Source: an uncultured Oscillospiraceae bacterium (GTDB taxonomy: Bacteria; Bacillota; Clostridia; Oscillospirales; Oscillospiraceae). Taken from it: DNA of 42,391 nt. The notes below the pieces were generated by a model. It saw only the letters and a program-made list of their open reading frames with translations, made no database searches and was not told the DNA's origin. Positions 14,927 to 24,200 of the stretch are shown here, piece by piece. The stretch is from contig CAKTGM010000014.1 in the NCBI GenBank assembly GCA_934561515.1, forward strand, positions 1-42,391, in the 5' to 3' direction. Numbering within the stretch: position 1 is the stretch's first letter; every line of letters begins with the position of its first letter. A program made the translations under genes and the position numbers.

Positions 14927-14954
14927 TTGCCAAGCGGATTCTGCGCGCTATAAT
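14927..14954 (+). promoter_or_regulatory. Promoter of the OadG-like gene
   Basis: TTGCCA (14927-14932) and a consensus TATAAT (14949-14954) are separated by 16 bp, about 35 bp before the start codon. Confidence 0.6.
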
Positions 14955-14988
14955 AGCGCCAGATTACATAAAAGGAGCGTATCCACAG

Positions 14989-15264
14989 ATGGAAGTATCC
15001 AGCGCATTTGTTGTGCTCATGGGCATGAGCGTCACGTTTATCGGCCTGACCTGTATCATTCTGCTGACGATCCTCATGGGCAAGATCTTATCCCGCACCG
15101 AGCCGCCGAAGGCGGAGAGCGCAGCACCCGCCGTCCCGGCCGCACCCGCCGTACCGGCGGACGGACTGACCGATGAGGTCAAGGTCGCCATCATGGCGGC
15201 GCTTGCGCAGGAGCCCGGCTTCCACCTGGCGAATGTGACGAACGTCAGCATCCGCAAGGCCTGA
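14989..15264 (+). CDS. OadG-like small membrane protein
   Basis: The 91-residue protein has one N-terminal transmembrane helix (about residues 8-32), a Pro/Ala-rich linker (39-58) and a short C-terminal segment. This matches the gamma subunit of sodium-pumping oxaloacetate or methylmalonyl-CoA decarboxylases, which stabilises the membrane complex. However, no alpha or beta subunit lies nearby: the gene has its own promoter and terminator. It may serve a complex encoded elsewhere. ATG 14989 has AAGGAG upstream at about 11 nt. Confidence 0.65.
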   Translation: MEVSSAFVVLMGMSVTFIGLTCIILLTILMGKILSRTEPPKAESAAPAVPAAPAVPADGLTDEVKVAIMAALAQEPGFHLANVTNVSIRKA

Positions 15265-15297
15265 TCGACGATATTCCACTTCTTCCTTTTGACGGCG

Positions 15298-15325
15298 AAA
15301 AGGGCGGCACATCGCCGCCCTTTTT
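15298..15325 (+). terminator. Terminator of the OadG-like gene
   Basis: A stem AGGGCGGC/GCCGCCCT with a 5-nt loop is followed by five T residues. Confidence 0.85.
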
Positions 15326-15374
15326 GCTGCCCAGCCAAAATTTTCGCATTTTAGCGCACATTTAGCACCTGCTG

Positions 15375-15383
15375 TGTTATAAT
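15375..15383 (+). promoter_or_regulatory. Extended -10 promoter of the two-component operon
   Basis: TGTTATAAT provides a consensus -10 with the TGn extension; no good -35 is seen at the right distance. Confidence 0.5.
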
Positions 15384-15445
15384 GGGTATAAAGTACGGGA
15401 GATGTTTCCTCGCGGGCAAAAAGCGGGGAAGAGGGAGGAATGCGG

Positions 15446-16528
15446 ATGAAGGCGAAAAGCGCCGAGCTGCGGCGGCTGTACGACTTTCTTTTTACCGCTG
15501 CCGTCCTTGCAACGGCCACGGTGCTCTGCACGCTGCTGCGCCGTGTGGACAGCGGCGGGGGCTATGTGCACCTCATTTTCGTGCTGGCGGTCGCAACCAT
15601 CTCGCGCTGGACGGAGGGCTTCTTCTGGGGCATTTTCAGCTCGGTCACGGGCGTGCTGCTCGTCAACTATGTCTTTACCTACCCTTACTGGGAGTTTAAC
15701 TTTACGATCACGGGCTACCCGCTCACGTTCCTTGCGATGCTGACGGTCTCGATGATGATCAGCGCGATGAACACGCAGATCAAAAAGCAGGAAAAGCTGC
15801 GCCTCGAAACGGAGAAGGAGGCCGTGCGCGCCAATCTCCTGCGCGCGATGTCGCACGATATCCGCACGCCGCTGACGAGCATCGTCGGCAACACCGCCGC
15901 CATCCTCGACAATGAGGGCAGCTTCTCGCCCGAGCAGAAGCGCCGCCTCCTTGAAGACGTCAACGAGGACGCGCAGTGGCTCATCCGCATGGTAGAGAAT
16001 CTTCTCTCCATCACGCGCATGAGCGGCGGACAGGCCAAGATCGAAAAGGACTGCGAGGCGGCCGAGGAGATCATCGCCGTGTCGGTCAGCAAGTTTGCCA
16101 AGCGCTTCCCCAACATTGAAGTTGCCGTTGTGGTGCCGGACGAGGTGCTGATGGTTCCGATGGACGCGACGCTCATCCGGCAGGTCATGATGAATCTGCT
16201 GGAAAATGCCGCCATCCACGGCGGCGATGTCACAAAGATCCGCTTTCAGCTCTCGCGCAAGGGCAGCAGCGCCTGCTTTGCCATCAGCGACAACGGCGTC
16301 GGCATCCCGAAGGAAAAGCTGCCGACGATTTTTAACGGCGGGCTTTCGGGCGTATCTCACAACAATTTTGACATGAAGAAAAACATGGGCATCGGCCTTT
16401 CCGTGTGCTATACCATCGTCAAGGCGCACGGCGGCACGATGACCGCAGAGAATCTTGAATCAGGCGGAGCGTGCTTCCGCTTCTATCTGCCGCTGGAGGA
16501 GGGCATCAACAGTGAAATTAAAGGATAA
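15446..16528 (+). CDS. KdpD-like sensor histidine kinase (short form)
   Basis: The 360-residue protein has three to four transmembrane helices (about residues 10-110) like the DUF4118 membrane domain of KdpD. A dimerisation domain with phospho-acceptor MSHDIRTPLT (H137) follows, then an ATPase domain with N-box MNLLENAAIHG, G1 DNGVGIP and G2 MGIGLSV. The N-terminal KdpD and Usp domains of full-length KdpD are missing, so it lacks the classical potassium-sensing input. ATG 15446 is preferred to ATG 15440 because GAGGGAGG then lies 7 nt away. Its end overlaps the response-regulator start by 17 bp. No kdpFABC transporter is present in the window. Confidence 0.88.
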   Translation: MKAKSAELRRLYDFLFTAAVLATATVLCTLLRRVDSGGGYVHLIFVLAVATISRWTEGFFWGIFSSVTGVLLVNYVFTYPYWEFNFTITGYPLTFLAMLTVSMMISAMNTQIKKQEKLRLETEKEAVRANLLRAMSHDIRTPLTSIVGNTAAILDNEGSFSPEQKRRLLEDVNEDAQWLIRMVENLLSITRMSGGQAKIEKDCEAAEEIIAVSVSKFAKRFPNIEVAVVVPDEVLMVPMDATLIRQVMMNLLENAAIHGGDVTKIRFQLSRKGSSACFAISDNGVGIPKEKLPTIFNGGLSGVSHNNFDMKKNMGIGLSVCYTIVKAHGGTMTAENLESGGACFRFYLPLEEGINSEIKG

Positions 16529-17222
16529 AGTGCTCGTTGTGGAAGACGAGCAGAACATCAGCAACTTTATTTCGACGGTTCTCACCGCGAATGATTTTGA
16601 CGTGCTGGTCGCGCAGACCGGCGCGCAGGCAATCTCGATGATCTCCTCCCATTGCCCCGATCTTATCATCCTTGATCTGGGCCTTCCCGACATGGACGGG
16701 CAGACCATCCTCAAGGAGGTCAGGTCCTGGTCGAACCTGCCGATCATCGTCGTCTCGGCGCGCACGCACGAGCACGACAAGGTCGCCGCGCTCGATCTCG
16801 GCGCGGACGATTACATCGAAAAGCCCTTCGGCACGAGCGAGCTGCTCGCGCGCATCCGCACGGCCATCCGCCACACGCGCACACCGCTCGACAACGACGA
16901 GATCGCGCAGCTCGGCAAGTTCACCGTGCGCGATCTGACGATCGACTATGATAAGCACCATGTCCTCGTCGGCGGCGAGGACGTGCACCTGACGCTCAAT
17001 GAGTTCAAGATCGTCGCCCTGCTCGGAAAATACGCCGGCAAGGTGCTCACCTATGACTATCTCATCAAGCAGATCTGGGGCCCCAAGGCCAAGGCGGACA
17101 ACCAGATCCTGCGCGTGAACATGGCCAACATCCGCCGCAAGATCGAGAAAAATCCCGCCTCGCCGGAGTACATCTTCACGGAGATCGGCGTGGGCTACCG
17201 GATGCTCGAGAACAACGAATAA
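16512..17222 (+). CDS. KdpE/OmpR-type response regulator
   Basis: The 236-residue protein has a receiver domain (about 5-118) with acidic pocket E11/D12, phospho-acceptor D55 in LIILDLGLPDMDG and a KPFG lysine near 104-107, then an OmpR/PhoB winged-helix domain (about 135-232). GTG 16512 is chosen because GGAGGAGGG lies 8 nt upstream, it begins the conserved receiver fold, and it overlaps the kinase gene in the usual coupled manner; the longer frame upstream is part of the kinase gene. It is the cognate partner of the kinase. Its targets cannot be read here, although the deacetylase gene lies just downstream. Confidence 0.9.
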   Translation: MKLKDKVLVVEDEQNISNFISTVLTANDFDVLVAQTGAQAISMISSHCPDLIILDLGLPDMDGQTILKEVRSWSNLPIIVVSARTHEHDKVAALDLGADDYIEKPFGTSELLARIRTAIRHTRTPLDNDEIAQLGKFTVRDLTIDYDKHHVLVGGEDVHLTLNEFKIVALLGKYAGKVLTYDYLIKQIWGPKAKADNQILRVNMANIRRKIEKNPASPEYIFTEIGVGYRMLENNE

Positions 17223-17344
17223 AAGAATAGGGCATTTTGCCTTATGATACCAGGGCGCTTTGCGCCCCCACACAATCACGCGGACGGCTCCTGCCAATGG
17301 GGATGGCAGGGGCTGTCTGCGCGTTTTTGGGAAGCGGCGCGCGG

Positions 17345-17373
17345 GCATGAGGAAAGACGCAGCTGCATACGCT
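17345..17373 (+). promoter_or_regulatory. Possible sporulation-type promoter of the interrupted deacetylase gene
   Basis: GCATG (17345-17349) and CATACGCT (17366-17373) are 16 bp apart. The -10-like element differs at one position from the sigma-E form CATACAHT as known in Bacillus. The ribosome binding site starts 16 nt downstream. The same arrangement occurs before the recombinase operon (19424-19452). This is a by-eye motif without statistical support. Confidence 0.35.
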
Positions 17374-17403
17374 CTAGCAAAAGAAAATGGGGAGGATATG
17401 CAG

Positions 17404-17647
17404 ATGCGTTTTCATTTGATCCGAAAAGAGAAACGATGCGAGGCGCGGCGAAAGCCTACGTTCCTTGTGCTCAAGCGCCGGTGGCTGATGCTGGGGGCGG
17501 CGGTGCTCGCCGCGGCGGGCGTGTTCGCCGCCGCCAACGCTCCCGCCGCCGTCAGCGCGTCGGCGGCGACGCGGCAGCTGCCCATCTACTGCGTGCAGCG
17601 CACGCAAAAAATGTGCGCCATCTCCTTCGACGCGGCGTGGGGCGCGG
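17404..17647 (+). pseudogene. pdaB: 5' part of an interrupted PdaB-like polysaccharide deacetylase gene
   Basis: This fragment codes about 81 residues: a basic N-terminus, one transmembrane helix (about residues 27-47) and the start of the deacetylase domain with LPIYCVQRTQKMCAISFDAAWG. The Asp of this FD motif is the first catalytic residue; the second Asp of the usual FDD is absent, as in PdaB-type proteins. The homology stops exactly at the 18-bp repeat and resumes at 36677 in the same frame. ATG 17404 is chosen because GGGGAGG lies 8 nt upstream. As it stands the frame runs on into element DNA to 18030 and would give a non-functional product. Excision would restore a protein of about 270 residues. 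Confidence 0.9.
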
Positions 17648-17668
17648 GCAGAATGCGGCAGAAAAGAA
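17630..17668. repeat. attL: 18-bp core repeat and left inverted arm
   Basis: The core is 17630-17647 and the element-side arm is 17653-17668 (ATGCGGCAGAAAAGAA). The centre of symmetry of the reconstructed attP falls at 17638-17639, so TG within the Trp codon is the predicted crossover dinucleotide. Confidence 0.85.
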
Positions 17669-17706
17669 TAGCGCGGCGGCTGAGAGCTCAGCCGCCGCGC
17701 TTTTTT
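17669..17706. terminator. Bidirectional terminator at the left end of the element
   Basis: A long GC-rich stem (17671-17700) is followed by six T residues on the plus strand and by a T-rich stretch on the minus strand. It ends the recombinase transcript and would also stop reading from the deacetylase promoter into the element. Confidence 0.8.
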
Positions 17707-17716
17707 GCGCTGCGCA

Positions 17717-19276
17717 TCAGGGCGAGTCCTCCAGCGCGCCGCGCAGCGCGTCGGAGAAAAGATAGGTCACGGCGATATGCCGTCCCTCGAACACACGGAT
17801 CTCCCGGACCGTCTGGGCAAGGGTCGGGCGGTCGAGCGCGCGCAGACAGCCGCCGCGAAGAAGGTCTTCGAGCCACGGGTCTGCCGCCCGCGCCTTCTGC
17901 GCCGGCGCGCGGAGTAGCGCGAGCTGGGCGGCGAGGGCTGCCTCCTGCTGCGCGTAGTCCGCCCTGTAGCGAAGGAATTCATCGCGCCGGAGCAGGCCGT
18001 CCCGGTGATCCTCGTAGGCGCTCTGACTGAGACGCCGGACGCGTTCCAGCGCCGAATGCAGGCGCGCTTCGTCCGCCTCCCGCTCCGGCGCGGGGCCTGC
18101 CTCCGCCGCAAGGCGCGCAAGGTCGCCCGCCTGCGCGAGAACGCGGTTCAGGTCGCGCAGCAGAATGTCCTCGATGTCCTGCTGGGGGATGTAGTGCTTT
18201 GTGCAGGCGGTGAAGCCGTAGCGGCGGTATGAGCCGCAGGAATAGTGCGTGCGTCCGCCCCAGACGGTCTTGACCATTGCCCGCCCGCAGTCGCCGCAGC
18301 GGAGAAAGCCCGCCAGCAGCCCCGTGTTGTGGGTAAAATCCGGCGTGCGGCTGTGCTTGCCGAGCTGGGCCTGCACCGCGTCCCACAGCTCGCGGGAGAC
18401 GATGGGCTCGTGCGTGTTTTCCACCACGATCCATTCGCTCTGCCCGGCGGACCTTGCCCTTGCGTGCATCGCCGGGCGGACAGAGCGATGCTGCACCATG
18501 CTGCCGAGGTAGGTTTCGCTGCGCACGAGCTTGTGGATCGTCGAGTATGTCCAATAGCAGGTCGTGCCGAGGCGGTTGGCGTTGCGGTATTTTTCGCCCA
18601 GCAGGCGCTTGTATTCGCTGGGGCAGGGAATGCCCTCGTCGTTGAGCAGCTGCGCCACCCGGACCTGCCCCACGCCCTGCGCGCTCAGCGAAAAGATGCG
18701 GCGCACCACCGCGGCAGCGACGGGGTCGACCAGCAGGTGACCGCGCCGCTCGGGGTCCTTGCGATAGCCGTAGGGCGCGAACGCGCCGACAAATTCCCCG
18801 CGCTTCTGCTTGACGGCGAAGGCGCTGCGCACCTTGCAGGAGATGTCCTTGGCGTACTGCGCGTTGAAGACGTTCTTGAGCGGCAGGAGCATATCATAGG
18901 GGCCATTCGCGCTGTCCACCGCGTCGTTGACGGCGATAAAGCGCACGCCAAGGGCGGGGAACACGCGCTCCAGATAGTAGCCCATGTCGATGTAGTCGCG
19001 GCCGAAGCGGGAGAGATCCTTGACGATCACGCAGCGGACCTTGCCCGCGCGAAGGTCGGCGAGCATACGATCGAAGGCGGGACGGTCGAAATTCGTGCCG
19101 GTGAAGCCGTCGTCGGCGTAATGCCCGGCGATGTACAGCTCCGCGTGCGCATCGCAGTAGTCCTCGATCACGCGCTGCTGGCTGAGGATGCTGTCGCTCT
19201 CCGCGCGGTCGCCGTCCTCGCGTGAAAGACGCTCGTAGGCGGCGGCCGGGCAGGGCGCGGGTCTTGCCGCGTCCAT
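17717..19276 (-). CDS. Large serine recombinase of the intervening element
   Basis: The 519-residue protein has the build of large serine recombinases. The resolvase domain (about 12-150) has catalytic S18 in YERLS and the DLSRFGRD arginine motif (86-93). A Recombinase domain follows (about 165-300), then a zinc ribbon with C327, C330, C347 and C358, and a C-terminal helical region (about 395-460) likely to form the coiled coil that controls integration versus excision. Start ATG 19276 lies one base after the stop of the 37-residue gene, indicating translational coupling; a longer frame from TTG 19351 overlaps that gene and lacks a ribosome binding site. It lies 70 bp from attL and should act on the att sites described here. 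Confidence 0.93.
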   Translation of the reverse strand: MDAARPAPCPAAAYERLSREDGDRAESDSILSQQRVIEDYCDAHAELYIAGHYADDGFTGTNFDRPAFDRMLADLRAGKVRCVIVKDLSRFGRDYIDMGYYLERVFPALGVRFIAVNDAVDSANGPYDMLLPLKNVFNAQYAKDISCKVRSAFAVKQKRGEFVGAFAPYGYRKDPERRGHLLVDPVAAAVVRRIFSLSAQGVGQVRVAQLLNDEGIPCPSEYKRLLGEKYRNANRLGTTCYWTYSTIHKLVRSETYLGSMVQHRSVRPAMHARARSAGQSEWIVVENTHEPIVSRELWDAVQAQLGKHSRTPDFTHNTGLLAGFLRCGDCGRAMVKTVWGGRTHYSCGSYRRYGFTACTKHYIPQQDIEDILLRDLNRVLAQAGDLARLAAEAGPAPEREADEARLHSALERVRRLSQSAYEDHRDGLLRRDEFLRYRADYAQQEAALAAQLALLRAPAQKARAADPWLEDLLRGGCLRALDRPTLAQTVREIRVFEGRHIAVTYLFSDALRGALEDSP

Positions 19277-19277
19277 C

Positions 19278-19391
19278 TCAGCGGTGCGCCCGGATGAGCG
19301 CCGCGGCGACCTCCCGCGCGCTGCGCTCCCCGGCATAGCTTCGCTCGACAAGATAGGCCTCTTTCTGCTGCTTTTTTGCCTGTTCCTCCAT
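19278..19391 (-). CDS. 37-residue companion protein coupled to the recombinase
   Basis: This short gene has its own good ribosome binding site, GGGAGG with 9 nt to ATG 19391, and ends in TGAG followed by the recombinase ATG, so the two are translationally coupled. The product is strongly charged and probably helical: a Lys/Gln/Glu-rich N-terminus, a central YLVERSYAGERSAREV segment and a basic C-terminus. I do not recognise a family. Because serine integrases need a small directionality factor for excision, it is a candidate for that role or for simple coupling control; this is inference. Confidence 0.65.
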   Translation of the reverse strand: MEEQAKKQQKEAYLVERSYAGERSAREVAAALIRAHR

Positions 19392-19423
19392 TGCTCTGCG
19401 CCTCCCGTGTTCGTTCTGCTTTC

Positions 19424-19452
19424 AGCCTATGCGCTCGCGCCGGCGGCCATGC
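19424..19452 (-). promoter_or_regulatory. Possible promoter of the recombinase operon, resembling that of pdaB
   Basis: On the minus strand GCATG (19448-19452) and CATAGGCT (19424-19431) are 16 bp apart, as in front of the interrupted gene, and the ribosome binding site lies 18 nt downstream. No clear sigma-A promoter is visible for this operon. Confidence 0.35.
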
Positions 19453-19474
19453 CTTCCGTTTGTGCCTTTTGCGG

Positions 19475-19503
19475 TTGACGCGCCGCGATCGGTCGGGTAA
19501 AAT
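19475..19503 (+). promoter_or_regulatory. Sigma-A promoter of the transglutaminase-like gene
   Basis: TTGACG (19475-19480) and TAAAAT (19498-19503) are separated by 17 bp, 30 bp upstream of the start codon. Confidence 0.75.
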
Positions 19504-19533
19504 GAAAATAAGGACCAAAAAGGAGGAGAAACA

Positions 19534-21120
19534 ATGAAAAAGAGAATTTTTGCACTGCTTTTTCCGGCACTTCTGATTGTGCTGACACTCGCGGCCCTCG
19601 TGCCCTCCGCATCTGCGCGGGAGACGCTCGCCCGCGTGGAGGTGGACGGCAGCGCATGGCTGCTGCAAGAGGGCGGGACGGCGCTGCCCAACGACGACGG
19701 CATTGCGCGCTTCTCGCTGTCGGATGACGCGGCGCGGCAGACGATCCTTGAGGGGCTGCGCGCGCACAAAGAAACGATCGATCTTGCGCGATACGGAATC
19801 CGCAGGGACGAGATCAGGGCGCTGTACTTTGGAACGGTGAACGATCATCCGGAGCTGTTCTTTGTGGGGAGCAGGTATCAGTATGGCTACAACGGCGAGA
19901 CCATAACGGCCGTCTATCCGGAGTACAAATACGATGCGCCCACGGCGGAGCGAATGCTCGGCGCGTACCGCGCGAGGGTGCGGGAGATCACGGCGGGCGT
20001 GGACGAAAGCTGGAGCGATTTTGAGATCGCGCTCTACTTCAACGACTACCTCGCCACGCACGCGAAGTATAACCTCAACGAGGCGGAGGAGCGCTACGAC
20101 GCCTACTCCCTGCTCGTGGGAGGCAGGGGCGTGTGTCAGGCCTACACGCTGGCCTATCGGGAGCTGCTCAATCAGTTTGATATCCCGAACGGCACGGCGC
20201 AGAGCGACGCGATGAATCACATCTGGAACCTTGTGATGATCGGGGGCGAGTGGTATCACGTTGACGTGACGTGGAACGACCCAATCAACAATGCCATGAG
20301 CGAAGGGGCTAAGGCGGGGGATTACTCCGTTCCGGATGCGATCGGTCAGGTGCAGCACGACCACTTCCTGCTCAGCGATGCGGGCATCAGGGCGAAGGAG
20401 CACTTTGACTGGGTGGCCTCGCCGAACGTACCGTGCACCTCCACGCGCTACGACAGCTGGGAGCTGCGCGAGGTGACGAGCGCCATCGTGCCGCTGAAGG
20501 GGTCGTGGTACTGCATCGGTAAAAGCGGAGGCAGAACGGGCCTTCTTCGCGCGGAGAACGTGCAGAGCGGCCCGTGGACGCTTTGCGAAAATCTGGCGAG
20601 CTTTCACTGGCCGGTGTGGGATCAGCCGTACTCCTACTGGAACGGCGTCTTCTCCGCGCTTGCCGTCTATCGCGGCGACCTCATCTACCATGACGCAAGA
20701 AGCATCTACCGCTATGATGTTTCCACCGGCACGCAGCGCGTCCTGCTCGCGCCCGACACGGCGCAGGGCTTCCTCTACGGTCTGACGGTTGAGGGAAGCA
20801 CGCTGACTTATCTTCTGGCGCAGGACCCGCAGAACCATGCATGGAGTCTGCACCGCGAGACGATCGACAGCTTTGTTGACACGGGGCTGGGCTTTTCGTG
20901 GTTCCGGGAGGGCGATGTGCTGCACCTGCGCGTGGAGCGGCAGGGCTGCACCGCTGCTGCGGCGTACTATGACGCGCGCGGGCGGCAGCTCGGGCTGCGC
21001 CTGCTGACGGGCAAGGGCGCGGCGGCGGAGATCGTCCTTCCGCGCGGCGCGGAGAAGACCGTGGTCTACGTTCTGGACGAGCAGCTCTGCCCGCAGGCTG
21101 AACCTACGCAGCTGCGGTAA
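19534..21120 (+). CDS. Secreted transglutaminase-like protein
   Basis: The 528-residue protein has a signal peptide (about 1-28, cleavage near SASA). A transglutaminase-like cysteine-protease fold follows with the complete catalytic set: C201 in GVCQAYT, H229 in NHIWNLV and D244 in HVDVTWND. The C-terminal 250 residues look like a beta-rich propeller-type or Ig-like region without a known signature. Such domains occur in extracellular peptidases and in proteins that crosslink or trim surface polypeptides; the reaction here is not known. It has no dockerin, cohesin or SLH of its own. The GGAGGAG site 6 nt before ATG 19534 supports the start. It is the first cargo gene, divergent from the recombinase. 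Confidence 0.87.
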   Translation: MKKRIFALLFPALLIVLTLAALVPSASARETLARVEVDGSAWLLQEGGTALPNDDGIARFSLSDDAARQTILEGLRAHKETIDLARYGIRRDEIRALYFGTVNDHPELFFVGSRYQYGYNGETITAVYPEYKYDAPTAERMLGAYRARVREITAGVDESWSDFEIALYFNDYLATHAKYNLNEAEERYDAYSLLVGGRGVCQAYTLAYRELLNQFDIPNGTAQSDAMNHIWNLVMIGGEWYHVDVTWNDPINNAMSEGAKAGDYSVPDAIGQVQHDHFLLSDAGIRAKEHFDWVASPNVPCTSTRYDSWELREVTSAIVPLKGSWYCIGKSGGRTGLLRAENVQSGPWTLCENLASFHWPVWDQPYSYWNGVFSALAVYRGDLIYHDARSIYRYDVSTGTQRVLLAPDTAQGFLYGLTVEGSTLTYLLAQDPQNHAWSLHRETIDSFVDTGLGFSWFREGDVLHLRVERQGCTAAAAYYDARGRQLGLRLLTGKGAAAEIVLPRGAEKTVVYVLDEQLCPQAEPTQLR

Positions 21121-21148
21121 TTTTTCTCGCACTTTCGCGCCTGACATA

Positions 21149-21177
21149 TTGTCTTTCGCTGAGAGACGCGCTATAAT
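21149..21177 (+). promoter_or_regulatory. Sigma-A promoter of the PPC-dockerin and three-cohesin genes
   Basis: TTGTCT (21149-21154) and TATAAT (21172-21177) are separated by 17 bp. Confidence 0.7.
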
Positions 21178-21220
21178 ATAGCCATCTATGCACGAATATA
21201 TTTTTTAGGGGATGAGATCA

Positions 21221-24200
21221 GTGAAAAACAAGCATAACCGCTGCCTCGCGGCGGTGCTGGCGCTGTGTCTGCTGCTGGGGCTTTGCCCGCTCACTCCGTC
21301 CGCGCAGGCGGAGGAAACGACAGCAACGGTGGCGGGCAGCACTACCAGAGAGAACGCGCAGAGCGTTCCCGTCGGCGTGCCGGTGACGAGCACGCTGAGC
21401 GCCGGGAGAAACTATTACGCGATCCCGGACGTGAAGGCGGGCCAGCAGATCGGCGCTGAGCTGGACAAGCGGTACAATGGCGTTTATACATCGTTCTGTA
21501 AGCCCAACGGCGAGGAAATGTTTAGGAATGTGACGGATGTGAACGGGACACATTTCCTTGCAATCAACGCAAATACGCCGACGACGGTGACCTTCACCGT
21601 GACGCTCTACGACAACGACGTGCACGAGCCGAACGGCACGCTCGAGACGGCCACGCCGATCGAGCCGGGCGTGCCGGTGGACGCTGTGCTGCTCAGTAAT
21701 GACGTTGACTACTTTGCGTTCACCACGGCAAAGCCCTATCAGTACGTTGTGGTGGATGCACAGTATACCGGCGCATTGGACGGCGCAAGCCTGTACGATG
21801 CCGCTGGCGCAGAGCTGGCGGGTGGAGTAGGGCAGTGGCCACGGCGCATATTCTGCGCCGGCGAGGCGGGGACGCACTATCTGAAATTCTTTAGCTACGG
21901 AAACCTCGCATCCTACTCCTTCACCGTGACGCTGTACGACAACGATGCGAACGAGCCGAACGACACAAAGGAGACGGCAACGGCCCTGCACGGCGGCGAG
22001 AGCACGGAATTTACCCTTGCGGCGGGAGATGTTGACTACTTCAAGGTCACCACGACCAAGCCGGGGCAGGACATTGCCCTGACGGTCTCCGGCTACAACT
22101 ACGCCAATCGGGGCGAAAAGTTCTCGCTGTACCTTGACCCGGCGGGGGACTTGCGGGGCAGCAATACCTCCTGCGCGGCGTATGCGGAGATCAAAGCGAA
22201 CGGGACGCTCTATCTCCACGCCGCTGCGGCGGGCGAGCATGATATCGCGCTAAACCGTCTTGATCGATTATACAATAGAGACCCCGATCCGCTCTGCCTG
22301 ACGCGCACGCTGTCCGTGGAGATCCTGGACGGCGATGCGAACGAGCCGAACGACACGAGGGAGACGGCGACGCCCCTGACCGTCGGCACGGATGCGGCGT
22401 TCATGGTCGGCGGCTTTGGCGACGAGGACTGGTTCTCGTTCGAGGCGGTGCCGGGCGCGGCGGGGAAAACGCTCTACACGCTGAGTTTTTTGGACCTGAA
22501 CACGGACTATTCCGACGAGTTTTTCTATGAGGTCTACGCGCCCGACGGCACGCCGGTGGTCGAGCGCACGCGTGTCAACATCCGCCACGTCAATACGATC
22601 GGCTGCGACCAGCAGGGACAGTATCTGGTGCGCGTCTATACCACGGCGGCGAAGGGGATGAATTACTTTGCATCGGTCGATGGAAGCTACAATGGCAGGG
22701 CGATGGACTACAAGCGCTCCGCGCTGCGCATCTGCGTGAGCGAGGGCGGCGACGACCCCTACGAGAGCAACGACACCTGGCTGACCGCGGCGAATGTCCC
22801 CGTCGGAAAGCTCCAGCACGTGCTGGCGACCACCGCGGATGCGGACTGGTTCTGCTTCACCGTGCCCGAGAACGACATGACGCTGCATCTGACCTCCACC
22901 AAGTGGACGAACGCGGCGCTCTACCGCGCCGAGAACCTGATGGAGCAGGGGGACAGCGCAGAAGCTTTGTTTAATAGCGGCACAGATTGTTATTATAAGC
23001 TGACGGACGCGGGCGTTTACTATCTCAAGCTGAGGACGGGCAGCGGCTATGTCAGCCCTGAGATCCGCACGACGAACATCGAGCTGCTCCCCGCGACGGA
23101 CGAGGAAAACAACGACACGTGGAAGAAGGCGACGCCGCTTTACGAGGGCGTGCTGCGCAGCTTTGAGATCAGCGCAGGAAATGACGTGGACTGGTTTAAG
23201 CTCGTTGTGCCGAAGGGCAGTTCACAGATGCAGTTTGAGGCAAGAGGATCTAAATTTGAGATCTACCGTGAGCAGGATTTCAAAAACGCCGGTGATAGTG
23301 CAGCGCCCGTAGCGTCTTGGAGCAGTTATTCGACCGGAGTGAACCCGCACACAGAGAAGTTAACCTCGGGGACTTACTATTTGAAGGCGACGGCAGGGGG
23401 GCGGATGGAGAATTGCTCCATCGTGTATAATATTCTGCCGACGAACACCAACGGCACATTGGAAACGGCGAAGACGCTCAAAGTTGGAGAATGGGCGGAG
23501 TATTATGGTTATGACATGCACTACTTCAGTATTGGCGTGCGAAAAGCAGGAGAGGTCGTGCGCATCAGCCATGATGCAGTCGGAGGTATTAGTGCTAACA
23601 ACAATACAACATACAGAGTTAAACTGCTGAATGCATCGGGAGAAGAGGTGGGCAGTAGTTACAACTACAGTGCGAATCGGACGATTGAGATTCCTAAAGA
23701 TGGCGGCTACTATCTCGGCGCTAAAGCGTACTGGACGCTGGATGATAACGGAGAACCGAAAGCTAACCGCCTGCGCTATGATATCGGCAGCAGTGATGGG
23801 GAAGACCCCTTTGTTGATTGCGAGAATGACATTACAATGGTCGAAGGGGAGTCTGTGTTCCTTGATCTGCGCTGCAACCCTGAAAATGCTAAGACTTGCA
23901 GCAGCAATTACAGTTATGCAACCTATGATGTCAGCACGCCTGATTGCGTAAGCTATGACGATTCTACCGGATACCTGACAGCCAAAAATGCGGGAAAGGG
24001 TGTGCTGAAAGTCAGCTTGAAGGGAGAGGGGAACACTTCCGATGAGAGAGAAATAACTATTTCTGTAGTCGCAAGGAGTGGCCTGACTGCTGAAAGATTG
24101 GATGTGTCCGTAGCGCCAAAAACGCTGGAAGTCGGAAAGAGCTTTTGTCTTGAAACATTTTGTACGCTGACGGACGGGACGGTGCTGACAAATTCGCCAA

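Noticed and set aside
15446..17222. A potassium-responsive kdp operon
   Set aside because: The kinase lacks the KdpD and Usp input domains and no kdpFABC genes are nearby, so only the family resemblance is kept.
17260..18030. A plus-strand frame that continues from the deacetylase fragment into the element
   Set aside because: Beyond 17649 it reads through a terminator and the antisense of the recombinase; only the first part is genuine coding sequence.
17630..19530. The inserted element could be just the recombinase and its short neighbour
   Set aside because: The deacetylase gene and the 18-bp core do not resume until 36677, and the second inverted arm is at 36656, so the whole 19 kb is the insertion.
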